From contig CANJQN010000025.1 of assembly GCA_947476465.1 (NCBI GenBank), positions 1 through 58,314 of the forward strand: a stretch of 58,314 nucleotides of DNA. The letters are read 5' to 3'. The DNA comes from Comamonadaceae bacterium. Its GTDB lineage: Bacteria; Pseudomonadota; Gammaproteobacteria; Burkholderiales; Burkholderiaceae_C. The translations under genes were made by a program, and so were the position numbers. The notes under the pieces were generated by a model. That model was not told where the DNA came from, ran no database searches, and saw only the letters and a list, made by a program, of their open reading frames with translations. Each line of letters begins with the position of its first letter. Position 1 is the first letter of the stretch. Below are positions 43,455-51,834 of the stretch, piece by piece.

Positions 43455-43469
43455 TGACGCGGCGCGTCA
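43455..43469. promoter_or_regulatory. Perfect 15-bp palindrome, candidate IclR operator
   Basis: TGACGCG, a central G, and CGCGTCA form a perfect inverted repeat, extendable to 21 bp with one mismatched pair. It lies in the 133-bp divergent region between the ABC operon (start 43393) and the IclR gene (start 43527). A TATAAA box at 43491-43496 on the plus strand could be part of the IclR promoter. The size and place fit an IclR-type autoregulated operator. Confidence 0.6.
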
Positions 43470-43526
43470 AAGAGGGCGCCTCATTTCGCATATAAAACAG
43501 TCATTGACAATATCTGTGACCTTGCC

Positions 43527-44327
43527 ATGCCCCGTGCCCCGTCTCGCGCGCCCCAGAAACAGACCTCAGCTGAAGTGCACATGGTGCAAGTCCCAGCAAT
43601 TACGCGGGGCTTTTCGATCCTGCGGTATCTCGCCCGCACATCTGAGTCGGTGGGCGTCCAGGTGTGCGCCAGAGAGCTCGGAATCGTTCCGAGTACGTGC
43701 TTTCACATCCTGCGCGCGCTGGTCAATGAGGACGCGGTGGTGTTCGATCCGATTACGAAGAAGTACACGCTGGGGCTGGGGCTGCTGACGATCGCCAGCA
43801 CTGTGGTTCGGCGCAAACCTCAGTTGCGCCTTCTGCAGCACGACCTTGACAGCATCGCCAAGCGTTACGGAGTGACGGTCGTCCTTGGAAAGATCGCGGA
43901 CGCGCAGCGTTCTATCGTCCTTGCGGTCAGCCACGGCGCCCAGGCCATGCGCTTCCATGTGGGCATTGGCACCCGCTACCCCACGCTGGCCAGTGCGTCG
44001 GGGAGATGCTTCGCCGCTTACTCAGGTATCGCGATCCCGCAGTTGTCCGCGGCCGTTCGCATGCTCCATTGGTCAACCCGTCCGACCATCTCGGCCTGGC
44101 GAAAGGAGGTCCTGCTCACACGCATGCGGGGCTTCGCCATCGACGAAAACCACTACGTCGCCGGCGCAACGGCCCTGGCGGTTCCGGTGCTCGATGGCGC
44201 AGCGCGGATCCAGGCGACCGTTGCGGCGATCGGCCCCTCGGAAGTGCTGGATGCGCCGACGCGGGCTGCATTGGTCGAGCAGTTGCAACGTACCGCCGCG
44301 CGCGCCACGACGCTCTTGCTAACGTGA
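43527..44327 (+). CDS. IclR family transcriptional regulator
   Basis: A 266-residue IclR protein. The helix-turn-helix region is about residues 22-70 (TRGFSILRYLARTSESVGVQ, then VCARELGIVPSTCFHILRAL). The effector domain follows with FHVGIGTRYPTLASASGRCF and ENHYVAGATALAVPV. It is divergent from the second ABC transporter operon and is its obvious local regulator. The first 20 residues are polar and could be dispensable; MVQVP at 43581 is a second possible start. Confidence 0.92.
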   Translation: MPRAPSRAPQKQTSAEVHMVQVPAITRGFSILRYLARTSESVGVQVCARELGIVPSTCFHILRALVNEDAVVFDPITKKYTLGLGLLTIASTVVRRKPQLRLLQHDLDSIAKRYGVTVVLGKIADAQRSIVLAVSHGAQAMRFHVGIGTRYPTLASASGRCFAAYSGIAIPQLSAAVRMLHWSTRPTISAWRKEVLLTRMRGFAIDENHYVAGATALAVPVLDGAARIQATVAAIGPSEVLDAPTRAALVEQLQRTAARATTLLLT

Positions 44328-44352
44328 GGTCAGCGAGGCACCGGGGACTGCG

Positions 44353-44670
44353 TCAGGCCGCCCCCACCACAGCCTCGTCCGTGCGCGTCGCCCCCCGGTT
44401 GTCCCGCCAACTCACGGCCACGCGGTCGCCCGCCCGCGCGCCCTTTACGGTGAACTGAAGGAACGGGTTCTTGGAGATTCCCGGCCCCCAGTCGGCATTG
44501 AGTACTGGCCGACCGTTGAGCGTCGCCATGACGTTGGTGATGTGCCAGGCGGGAATGGTCTTGCCGGCCGCGTCCTTGCGCTGCCCGGTCTCCATCTCGT
44601 GTTGCATCAAGACGCGCACCACGGCGCCGGTGGCGTTGGCTTGGGCTCGGATACGGGTGGGTTCGGCCAT
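44353..44670 (-). CDS. soxZ: SoxZ, sulfur carrier complex subunit
   Basis: A 105-residue SoxZ: EPTRIRAQANATGAVVRVLM, HEMETGQRKDAAGKTIPAWH and NPFLQFTVKGARAGDRVAVS are all characteristic. SoxYZ carries sulfur intermediates on a cysteine of SoxY in the periplasm; SoxZ has no signal peptide and is exported together with SoxY. It lies 16 nt after soxY. No soxA, soxX, soxB or soxCD is present nearby. Confidence 0.95.
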   Translation of the reverse strand: MAEPTRIRAQANATGAVVRVLMQHEMETGQRKDAAGKTIPAWHITNVMATLNGRPVLNADWGPGISKNPFLQFTVKGARAGDRVAVSWRDNRGATRTDEAVVGAA

Positions 44671-44686
44671 GGTGTCCTCGTGGTGT

Positions 44687-45145
44687 TCAGCCGATGCAGC
44701 CGCCCATCGTGACCTTCACCGCAAGTCGTGCAAAGTGCGCCTTGCCGTCCTGCGTGATGGCCACGGCGATCACGTCGGATGTCTGGCTCATCTTCGCGCG
44801 GGTGGCAAAGGCGGGCTCGATCGCGTCGCCTACGTCGAACCGGGCCAGCAGCATCGTCGGGTTCTTTTCCGCCAGCAGCAGCATCTGGCGCACGCCCGGC
44901 AGCGTGCTGGCGATGGACAGGTCCACCACGGCGCCGTTTTCGGCGATCTCGGGGCCCGTGACGGTCACGGCACGGCTCTCGGCAGGCACGGCCCCGCCAC
45001 AGGCGCGCACCACCTCGGCCAGGCTGCGCGCGTCGAACGCGGCCTTGTTGAAGGCGTGTGCCAGGTGCGGGAACAGGCCGGTGCCCGCCAGCAAGGCGGC
45101 AACGCGCACACCGTCGGACAGAAAGACTCTTCGGGGGTTGGTCAT
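44687..45145 (-). CDS. soxY: SoxY, sulfur-carrying subunit
   Basis: A 152-residue SoxY with a Tat-type start (NPRRVFLSDGVRVAALLAGT). The sulfur-binding cysteine is C150 in the C-terminal KVTMGGCIG. The usual ending is GGCGG, so the isoleucine after the cysteine is a variation of the swinging arm. ATG 45145 is chosen; a TTG 15 nt upstream is less likely. It is divergent from the YeeE-type transporter, with a 7-bp inverted repeat between them. Confidence 0.94.
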   Translation of the reverse strand: MTNPRRVFLSDGVRVAALLAGTGLFPHLAHAFNKAAFDARSLAEVVRACGGAVPAESRAVTVTGPEIAENGAVVDLSIASTLPGVRQMLLLAEKNPTMLLARFDVGDAIEPAFATRAKMSQTSDVIAVAITQDGKAHFARLAVKVTMGGCIG

Positions 45146-45160
45146 GGTGCAAGTTTGCAA

Positions 45161-45183
45161 GGCTGGGGTATTGTCGCCCAGCC
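45161..45183. promoter_or_regulatory. Inverted repeat in the soxY/YeeE divergent region
   Basis: GGCTGGG (45161-45167) and CCCAGCC (45177-45183) form a perfect inverted repeat with a 9-bp spacer. A further CCCAG/CTGGG pair lies just downstream before the YeeE-type gene. It is a possible binding site for a regulator of both directions, or only a hairpin; the 96-bp region shows no clear promoter boxes. Confidence 0.35.
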
Positions 45184-45241
45184 TGCTTGTCCCCAGCGCG
45201 AGCCTGGGCGATGATCTCGGCCGATTGGAAATGGATGCGTG

Positions 45242-46384
45242 ATGACTGATTCGCTGATGGACCCGGCCACCGCCACGCGCTGGGTCGTTTGGGGGGGCCT
45301 GCTACTGGGGTTGCTGCTCGGTGCCGCAGGCCAGGCCACGCGCTTTTGCGTGCGCGGCGCCATCGCCGACCTGGTGATCGCCCGCAACCCCGGCCGGCTC
45401 GCTGGTTGGCTGCTGGCGGTGATGGTGGCCATGGTGGCCGTGCAGGCGCTGGTCGCCCTGGGCCTCTTCGACGCCCGCCGCACCTTGGCCTGGAGCCCTC
45501 GCCTGCCCTGGTTGTCGTACCTGGCCGGCGGCGCGATCTTCGGCTTCGGGATGATGCTGGGGGGCGGTTGCCCGCAGCGCAACCTGGTCAAGTCCGGCAG
45601 CGGCGACCTGCGCGCCCTGGTGACGCTGGTCGTCACGGCCATCGCGGCCCTCATGACGCTGCGCGGGATGTTCGCGCCGTGGCGGGTGGAAGGCCTGGAC
45701 CGCGTGATGATCGAGCTGGGGGGGCCACAGGACCTGGGCAGCCAGCTGGCCGCCTTCGCGCCCGGCACCGTACGGGCCATCGTCGTGGCGCTGGCGATGG
45801 CGGCGACGCTGGCCTGGGTCTGGCGCCACCGGCGCGGCGTTCGCGCCGCGGATGCCTGGGGGGGTGTCCTGGTCGGGCTGTGCGTGCCCGCCGCCTTCCT
45901 GCTCACCGGCTGGCTGGGCTACGTGGCCGAACATCCGCAGACGCTGGAGCAAGCTTGGCTGGGCACCCAGTCGCGCCGCCCGGAGGGCCTGTCCTTCGTC
46001 GCGCCATTGGCGCATGCGCTGGACCTGCTCACCCTATGGACCGACCGGAGCACCGTTGCCACCTTCGGCGTGACGCTGTCGATGGGTGTGCTGCTCGGCA
46101 GCTTTGTCTGGGCGCGGGCGCGCGGCGGTTGGCGCTTGCAGGCCTTTACCACCCCGCGCGAGTTGCTGCTGCACCTGGGGGGCGGCGTGCTCATGGGATT
46201 TGGGGGCGTGACGGCGCTGGGCTGCACGCTGGGCAACGGCGTGACCGGGCTGGCAATGCTGTCGGCCGGCGCCGTGCTCGCCACCGGGGGTATCGTGGCC
46301 GGCGCCTTGGTGGGGCTGCGCTTGCGGCTCAACCATGAAGCGACGGGCGTTGCGTCCGCGCCGAATAAGCTTATGACAAACTGA
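45242..46384 (+). CDS. YeeE/YedE-type sulfur (thiosulfate) transporter
   Basis: A 380-residue inner-membrane protein with about nine to ten hydrophobic helices and two YeeE/YedE repeats. The conserved cysteine motifs are ATRFCVRGAI, MLGGGCPQRN and TALGCTLGNG, which in TsuA-type proteins line the thiosulfate path. ATG 45242 is preceded directly by GTG 45239, so either may be used. It heads a plus-strand unit with a cytochrome c and a flavocytochrome subunit, and is divergent from soxYZ, so it probably moves a sulfur compound used by this system. Confidence 0.92.
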   Translation: MTDSLMDPATATRWVVWGGLLLGLLLGAAGQATRFCVRGAIADLVIARNPGRLAGWLLAVMVAMVAVQALVALGLFDARRTLAWSPRLPWLSYLAGGAIFGFGMMLGGGCPQRNLVKSGSGDLRALVTLVVTAIAALMTLRGMFAPWRVEGLDRVMIELGGPQDLGSQLAAFAPGTVRAIVVALAMAATLAWVWRHRRGVRAADAWGGVLVGLCVPAAFLLTGWLGYVAEHPQTLEQAWLGTQSRRPEGLSFVAPLAHALDLLTLWTDRSTVATFGVTLSMGVLLGSFVWARARGGWRLQAFTTPRELLLHLGGGVLMGFGGVTALGCTLGNGVTGLAMLSAGAVLATGGIVAGALVGLRLRLNHEATGVASAPNKLMTN

Positions 46385-46448
46385 GGACTTGCGAGCGGCG
46401 TTCACCGCCCTTAGAGTGAGCCAGTTCAACCATTGGAGACACCCAAAA

Positions 46449-46760
46449 ATGATCATGAGATGGATCGCCCTGGCCGCCGCCGGCCTCCTCCCCGGCCTGA
46501 CCGCCGCGCAGGACGCGCAGGCCCTGCATGTCGCCAGCCTGGCGGCCACCTGTGCCAACTGCCACGGCACCCAAGGCCGCGCCGTCGATGGCTCGGTCGT
46601 CCCCGGCTTGGCCGGCATGCCGCGCGACTACATGAGCACGCAGCTCAAGGCGTTCAAGTCGGGCGGCCGGCCGGCAACGATCATGCACCAGCTGTCCAAG
46701 GGCTACAGCGACGCCCAGATCGAGCAGCTCGCCACGTATTTTTCGGCCCAGAAGAAGTGA
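46449..46760 (+). CDS. Monohaem cytochrome c, subunit of flavocytochrome c sulfide dehydrogenase
   Basis: A 103-residue secreted c-type cytochrome: signal peptide residues 1-20 (WIALAAAGLLPGLTAA), haem site C35-x2-C38-H39 (TCANCHG), and the axial methionine probably in VPGLAGMPRDYM. Located directly before the flavoprotein gene (15 nt), it is the electron-accepting subunit (FccA role). It carries one haem, whereas some FccA proteins carry two. The start at 46449 follows GGAG at 10 nt. Confidence 0.9.
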   Translation: MIMRWIALAAAGLLPGLTAAQDAQALHVASLAATCANCHGTQGRAVDGSVVPGLAGMPRDYMSTQLKAFKSGGRPATIMHQLSKGYSDAQIEQLATYFSAQKK

Positions 46761-46774
46761 AGGAAGCCAGCTCC

Positions 46775-48052
46775 ATGCAACGCAGACACTTCCTCCACTC
46801 CTCCGCCGCCCTAAGCCTGCTGGGCCTGGGCGCCTGTGCCACCCCTTCCAGCATCCCGGACAAGGCCCGCGTCGTTGTCATCGGCGGCGGCTACGGCGGC
46901 GCCACAGCGGCCAAGTACGTGCGGCTGTTGTCAGACCACAAGATCGACGTGGTGCTGATCGAACCGAACGCGTCCTTCGTGTCGTGTCCGATGTCCAACC
47001 TGGTGGTGGGCGGCAGCCGCCAGCTGGCCGACATCACAACGCCCTACACCGCGCTGCGGCGCCAGCACGGCATCACCGTGGTGCGCGATCTGGCCACGGC
47101 GGTGGACACCGCCCGCCGCCAGGTCACGCTGGCCGGTGGCGCGCGCATCGGCTACGACAAGCTGGTGGTCTCGCCCGGCATCGACCTGAACTTCGCCGCG
47201 GTGGAAGGCCTGGCCGCCGCGCAAGCCGCGGGCACGGTGCTGCAGGCCTGGAAGGCCGGCCCCGAGACCGCCGCCCTTCGCGCCCAACTCGAAGCCATGC
47301 CCGATGGCGGTGTGTATGCCCTCACCATCCCCGAAGCGCCCTACCGCTGCCCGCCCGGCCCGTACGAGCGGGCCTGCCAGGTCGCCTGGTACCTCAAGAA
47401 CGCCAAGCCCCGCAGCAAGGTGCTGATTCTGGATGCCAACCCCGACGTCACGTCCAAGGGTGCCCTGTTCAAGAAGGTCTGGGCCGAGCAGTACCCGGGA
47501 CTCATCGAGTACCGGCCACAGCACAAGGCGGTGGCGGTGGATGCGCGCGCCGGCGTGATCAAGTTCGAGGTGCAAAACGACGTGAAGGCGCAGGTACTGA
47601 ACGTGCTGCCGCCCATGCGCGCCGGTGCCATCGCGGCGCAGGCGGGCCTGAACAACCTGGCCAACAACCGCTGGTGCGGCGTGGACTACCTCACCTTCGA
47701 ATCCACCGCCGCCAAAGACGTGCACGTGCTGGGCGACGCCGTCCAATCCGCGCCGCTCATGCCCAAGAGCGGCCACATGGCCAACAACCACGCCAAGGTG
47801 GCCGCCGCCGCCATCGTCGCGCAGCTGTCGGGCTGGCAGGTCAATCCGGCGCCAATGCTCACCAACACCTGCTACAGCTTCGTGGACGACAAGAAGGTGG
47901 TGCACGTGGCCAGCGTGCACGAGTGGGTGGCTGCCGAGAAAACCTTCAAGGTCGTGGCCGGCTCGGGCGGCCTGAGCAGCGCGCCCACCGACCTGGAAGG
48001 CACCTACGCCTGGAACTGGGCGCGCAACATCTGGGCGGATACGCTGACCTGA
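46775..48052 (+). CDS. Flavocytochrome c sulfide dehydrogenase, FAD subunit (FccB/SoxF)
   Basis: A 425-residue FAD protein. The N-terminus [20 protein letters not shown] has a twin-arginine signal, ending in LGAC, which could be a lipobox (C21). FAD motif [16 protein letters not shown] (34-49). The redox disulfide cysteines are C71 (FVSCPMSN) and C301 (NRWCGVDY). The C-terminal domain includes [20 protein letters not shown]. It oxidises sulfide to polysulfide or sulfur in the periplasm and passes electrons to the cytochrome. It probably works with SoxYZ encoded just upstream on the other strand. Confidence 0.94.
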   Translation: MQRRHFLHSSAALSLLGLGACATPSSIPDKARVVVIGGGYGGATAAKYVRLLSDHKIDVVLIEPNASFVSCPMSNLVVGGSRQLADITTPYTALRRQHGITVVRDLATAVDTARRQVTLAGGARIGYDKLVVSPGIDLNFAAVEGLAAAQAAGTVLQAWKAGPETAALRAQLEAMPDGGVYALTIPEAPYRCPPGPYERACQVAWYLKNAKPRSKVLILDANPDVTSKGALFKKVWAEQYPGLIEYRPQHKAVAVDARAGVIKFEVQNDVKAQVLNVLPPMRAGAIAAQAGLNNLANNRWCGVDYLTFESTAAKDVHVLGDAVQSAPLMPKSGHMANNHAKVAAAAIVAQLSGWQVNPAPMLTNTCYSFVDDKKVVHVASVHEWVAAEKTFKVVAGSGGLSSAPTDLEGTYAWNWARNIWADTLT

Positions 48053-48173
48053 ACACCGCCGCGAGCCGGTTCGGCGCGAAACGCCAGGTGGAGCAGCGCG
48101 TTCACGGCTTGCACGTGAAGCTGCCAGCCTTGACGCCCCAGCGCGGTGGCCACCAGGGCGCAGCAAGATCCGT

Positions 48174-48431
48174 ATGAATCCACCGCCCGCCCCCTCCCCC
48201 CAGCCGCGCAACCCCTTGCACGGCGTCACGCTTGAAAGCATCGTCACCGAACTCGTCGCCAGCTACGGGTGGGAGGGCCTGGCGCAACGCATTCCGGTGC
48301 GTTGCTTCAGCCATGAGCCCAGCATCGGCTCGAGCCTGAAGTTTCTGCGAAGGACGCCTTGGGCACGCGAGAAGGTGGAGGGTTTGTACCTTTTCATGCT
48401 GCGCGATGCACGGCGGATGGGATCACCTTGA
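48174..48431 (+). CDS. VF530 (DUF2132) family DNA-binding protein
   Basis: An 85-residue protein with the full VF530 pattern: [33 protein letters not shown] and [20 protein letters not shown]. The family is known from a structure and DNA binding of the Vibrio fischeri member; its cellular role is unclear. It stands alone after the flavocytochrome genes with a weak ribosome site. The 117 bp downstream contain a short stretch resembling an IclR effector motif and nothing else I can name. Confidence 0.9.
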   Translation: MNPPPAPSPQPRNPLHGVTLESIVTELVASYGWEGLAQRIPVRCFSHEPSIGSSLKFLRRTPWAREKVEGLYLFMLRDARRMGSP

Positions 48432-48548
48432 AGCCGCTGGCCGCCCAGAGCCTTCGATGTGGGCATCGGCACACGCTATCCCCCCAAGCACCTCAGGAAG
48501 ATCCGATGGTGCCACCCGCATCCAGGCACCGGCGCCCGATGGACCGGC

Positions 48549-49436
48549 CTAGACGGGCGTCTCCCCTGCGATCTGAAACCGACGCATGCGTCGCGGAAAG
48601 TTCCACGTGTCGTTGATGGCCAGATGCTGGCAGCAGCGGTTGTCCCAGAAGGCGACCGAGCCTGCACGCCACCGGAAGCGGCAGGTGAATTCCGGGCGCG
48701 CAGCGTGTGCGTAGAGAAAGTCGAGCAGCGGCTTGCTTTCCGCTTCCGCCATGTCCTCAAGTGCGATCGTGGTCATGCGGTTCACGTAGAGCGCCTTGCG
48801 TCGCGTGACGGGGTGCGTGCGCACGACCGGATGCAGGCTCCGTGTCTCCTGCCACCCGGAGTCATCGCGCACCTTCGTGCTCCGGTCCGCATTCAACCCG
48901 ACCCTTGGGCCCGCCGTCAGGCAGTCTGAGTGGACCGCCCTCAATCCTTCAAGGAGCCTCTTCATACCATCGGAGAGTGCGTCGTAGGCGGCGTATTGGC
49001 TCGAAAAAGCGGTGTCGCCACCGTAGGGCGGAATGTCAACCGCGTAGAGCACCGATCCCATCGGAGGCTGCGCGGCAAAGGCGGTGTCAGAGTGCCAGTC
49101 TTCGCCCACCACCTTCTTGTCACCCGGCATGCGAACGACCTCTATGACATGCGGATCGCCGCCCGACGCTACGAAGTTGGGGTGCAGGTACAGGCTTCCG
49201 AACAAGGCCGTGAATTCCTTGTGTTGCTCCAGCGTGAGAGTCTGGTCGCGAAAGAAAACGACACAATGCTCGAACAAGGCGGTTCGAATCAGTTCCAGGT
49301 GAGCCGCATGCAGTGGCCGGGACAGATCGATGCCTTGAATCTCGACGCCGATCGCGCCGGACGCACGTTCGATGGTGATGTCCCCCGGACACTCGGAAAC
49401 GGCCCGGCTGAGCGCGTCATCTTGCTGGATGGGCAT
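48549..49436 (-). CDS. TauD/TfdA family Fe(II)/2-oxoglutarate dioxygenase
   Basis: A 295-residue dioxygenase. Iron ligands H115 and D117 (GEDWHSDTAF) and the distal H271 (CCQHLAINDTW), with the 2-oxoglutarate arginine in the RRMRRFQI tail. The N-terminus IGVEIQGIDLSRPL and FFRDQTLTLEQHKEFTALFG are family-typical. It hydroxylates a substrate next to a leaving group (sulfonate, phenoxyacetate or similar) or an alpha-carbon. A broken Bug gene lies 21 bp upstream, so the pair may once have served uptake and oxidation of the same compound. Confidence 0.92.
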   Translation of the reverse strand: MPIQQDDALSRAVSECPGDITIERASGAIGVEIQGIDLSRPLHAAHLELIRTALFEHCVVFFRDQTLTLEQHKEFTALFGSLYLHPNFVASGGDPHVIEVVRMPGDKKVVGEDWHSDTAFAAQPPMGSVLYAVDIPPYGGDTAFSSQYAAYDALSDGMKRLLEGLRAVHSDCLTAGPRVGLNADRSTKVRDDSGWQETRSLHPVVRTHPVTRRKALYVNRMTTIALEDMAEAESKPLLDFLYAHAARPEFTCRFRWRAGSVAFWDNRCCQHLAINDTWNFPRRMRRFQIAGETPV

Positions 49437-49457
49437 GGCTATGACTGGCTGCGCTTT

Positions 49458-50420
49458 TCATTCAGGCTGGACGCCCGCGAGGGCGAATAACTTACGCCAC
49501 CGGTCCACTTCGGAGACGATGAAGCTTCGCGTTTCCTGCGGCCCCAACGGCCTGCTGGTCACCCCGAGAGCATTGATCTTGCTCTGGGTCTCTGGTTTGT
49601 CGAGCACTCGCTTCAAGGCAGCATGGATCGCATCGATTACAGCCGGGGGGGTTTGCGCTGGCGCCGAGATGGCAAACCAGCCCGCGAAGCTGCCGTACTC
49701 TGGATAACTCTCGCCGATGGCCGGCCAGTCCGGCGCGGCTGGCAGTCGATTTCCCTGCGCCACGGCAATGGCCCGAAGTTTTCCGCCCTTGACCTGTGCC
49801 ATCGCCGGCCCGAGATCGACGAAAGCAAAATCAATGACGCCACTCATGATATCGAGGGCACTCAATGGCACCGATTTGTATGGCACAGAGATGACCTTGA
49901 TGCCGGCGACGCTGGCAAGTTGAGCCAGGGCTGCCTGCACGGACGAAGACCCATATCCGCCTTTCAACTTCTCTGGGTTTTCCTTGGCGTACTTGATCAA
50001 ATCAGGAAGTGTCTGCAAGGGAAAATCAGTACGCACCAGCAAGGCGAGTGGCGCTTCCCCGATGCGCATGATGTGACTGAAATCCGTCGTCGGGTCGTAG
50101 CTCAGCTTCTTGAACAGACTGACGTTCGAAGCGAGAACTGAGTTCGTGCCGAACAGAATCGTCTAGCCGGTTGCAGCGCTCTTGATCACGAATTCGGCAG
50201 CAATGGAGCCGCCGGCCCCGCCCCTGTTGTCGACGATGAATGGCTGGCGCAGTTCGGTCTGCAGTTCGGCGGCCAACAAGCGCGCCAGCTGGTCGGAAGT
50301 ACCCCCGGGAGGAAAAGGCACAAGGATTCGCGTGGTGCCGGTTGGCCAAACTTGCGCCTGAGCGACAACGGCCAACAAGCCGATCACAAAAGCTGCAACC
50401 CATCTTGATATCCGCATCAT
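49458..50420 (-). pseudogene. Bug family binding-protein gene interrupted by one amber codon
   Basis: The frame is continuous over 321 codons apart from a single TAG at 50163-50165 (codon 86). Codons 1-85 encode a signal peptide and the Bug start (PFPPGGTSDQLARLL, FIVDNRGGAGGSIAAE). After the TAG the same frame goes on TILFGTNSVLASN and through the whole C-terminal part. Relatives read DGYTILFGT here, so TAC or TAT to TAG is a one-base change. AAGGAG precedes the ATG. It is either a recent nonsense mutation, a sequencing error, or (less likely) a suppressed codon. The downstream ATG near 50069 cannot give a secreted protein. Confidence 0.88.
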
Positions 50421-50607
50421 CGTGACTCCTTACGAGGATACTTTTCAGTGACTTCAAGCAATTCTTAATGGGGATTGAGCATCGTCCGCCGCCCCGCCGT
50501 CAGGCACAGGATAGCGCGGCCCGATCTGCCGAGCGATTTTTAGCGCGATGTGCCGGCGATACATCCAACTGGCGCAAGATCGTTCACATTGAGCTTCAAC
50601 CGGGCGC

Positions 50608-51654
50608 CTACTGCGGCTGAACGCCCATGGTGGCCAAAAGCCGCGGCAGGCGCTCGACTTCACTGCGCACGAAGGCGTCGAATTGCGTCGGCCCCATGTA
50701 CAGCGGGTCTGCGCCCAGTTGCTGCAGGCGCCGCGTGACCTCCGGGGTCTTGACCACGCGCTCGAGTTCGTCGGCGATGCGCCGGACGATGGGCTCGGGC
50801 GTGCCGGTGGGCGCGAACAGGCCGATCCAGCCGACAAAGTTGAAGTCGTTGACGCCCAGCTCGGCCATCGTCGGCAGCTCAGGCGCCTGCGAGCTGCGCC
50901 CGCCCATGCTGACCACCCCCAGGGCGCGCACCGAGCCCGCCTTGACATGCGCCATGCTGGAGCTGATGTCCGGGAACATCACCTGCACCCGCCCGGCGAT
51001 CACGTCCGTCAGCCCCGCCGGATTGCTCTGGTAGGGCACGCGCAGCATCTCGGCGCCTGCGCGGCGGGCGAACATCTCCCCCATGATCAGGCTGGAGGTA
51101 TTGCCGGCCGCGAAGCTCAACGCCTTGGGGTTGGCCTTGACGTAAGCCATGAGCTCTGCGGGTGTGCGCGCTGGCACAGAGGGGTGAACCACCAGAAAGC
51201 TGGAAAACGTCCCCACCATCCCCACGGGCGAGAAATCCTTGACGGGGTCGTAGCCCAGCTTGGCCACCAGGCCAGGATTGGCACCGTGGGTGGAGGTGGT
51301 CCCCAAAAGCAAGGTCAGGCCATCCGGGGCTGAACGCGCCACGTACGTGGCGCCTATCGATCCGTTGGCGCCGGGCCTGTTTTCCACCACCACGCCCTGC
51401 TTGAACGCCACCTCCAGCCGCTGTGCCACCAGGCGAATGGCCGTGTCGGAGCCGCTGCCCGGCCCGAAGGGCACGACGATCTTGAGCGGCCGGCTCGGAA
51501 AGCTCTCGGCCGGGGCTTGGGCCAGCGCTGGCCCGCAAAGGGCCAGCGCGGCGGCGACAGCCAGCAGTCCGCGCCTCAGGACGCTGGGGGCCTGGCCGTC
51601 GATTTCCTCCCGGTACACCGGGGCCAAGCGTTGCGCCTGATCCAACTTGGACAT
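50608..51654 (-). CDS. Bug family (TctC-like) periplasmic substrate-binding protein
   Basis: A 348-residue protein with signatures FPSRPLKIVVPFGPGSGSD, VVVENRPGANGSIGATY, APDGLTLLLG (L in place of the usual Y) and VPYQSNPAGLTDV. The ATG at 51654 has a strong GGGGAGACAAGA site, which leaves an unusually long n-region of about 27 residues before the hydrophobic core LLAVAAALALCGPALA. It is divergent from the second AtuA operon (51835) and may share its regulation. Confidence 0.92.
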   Translation of the reverse strand: MSKLDQAQRLAPVYREEIDGQAPSVLRRGLLAVAAALALCGPALAQAPAESFPSRPLKIVVPFGPGSGSDTAIRLVAQRLEVAFKQGVVVENRPGANGSIGATYVARSAPDGLTLLLGTTSTHGANPGLVAKLGYDPVKDFSPVGMVGTFSSFLVVHPSVPARTPAELMAYVKANPKALSFAAGNTSSLIMGEMFARRAGAEMLRVPYQSNPAGLTDVIAGRVQVMFPDISSSMAHVKAGSVRALGVVSMGGRSSQAPELPTMAELGVNDFNFVGWIGLFAPTGTPEPIVRRIADELERVVKTPEVTRRLQQLGADPLYMGPTQFDAFVRSEVERLPRLLATMGVQPQ

Positions 51655-51834
51655 TCTTGTCTCCCCTGGCCTCTTGGGCTCGCCTCAGTGTAGCGCGCGA
51701 ACGCTACCGCTGCGCCGTCCTGAGGCGCTTGTGCGCCATGTGCGATCAACGGCACACCTCCTTGATGCCACTCGGTCTATTGCCGGTGGCTTTCTGGTCC
51801 CCGACAATCCGGGCAACTGAACTTCGAGACACTC

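Noticed and set aside
43504..43509. TTGACA as a -35 box for the IclR gene at 43527
   Set aside because: It is only 18 bp before the ATG, so no -10 box and transcript start would fit unless the protein starts later at 43581.
48053..48173. A minus-strand frame reading plausibly as protein ([15 protein letters not shown]...) between the flavocytochrome and VF530 genes
   Set aside because: There is no start codon, no homology I recognise, and it runs into antisense of the flavoprotein gene. GC-rich spacers often read this way.
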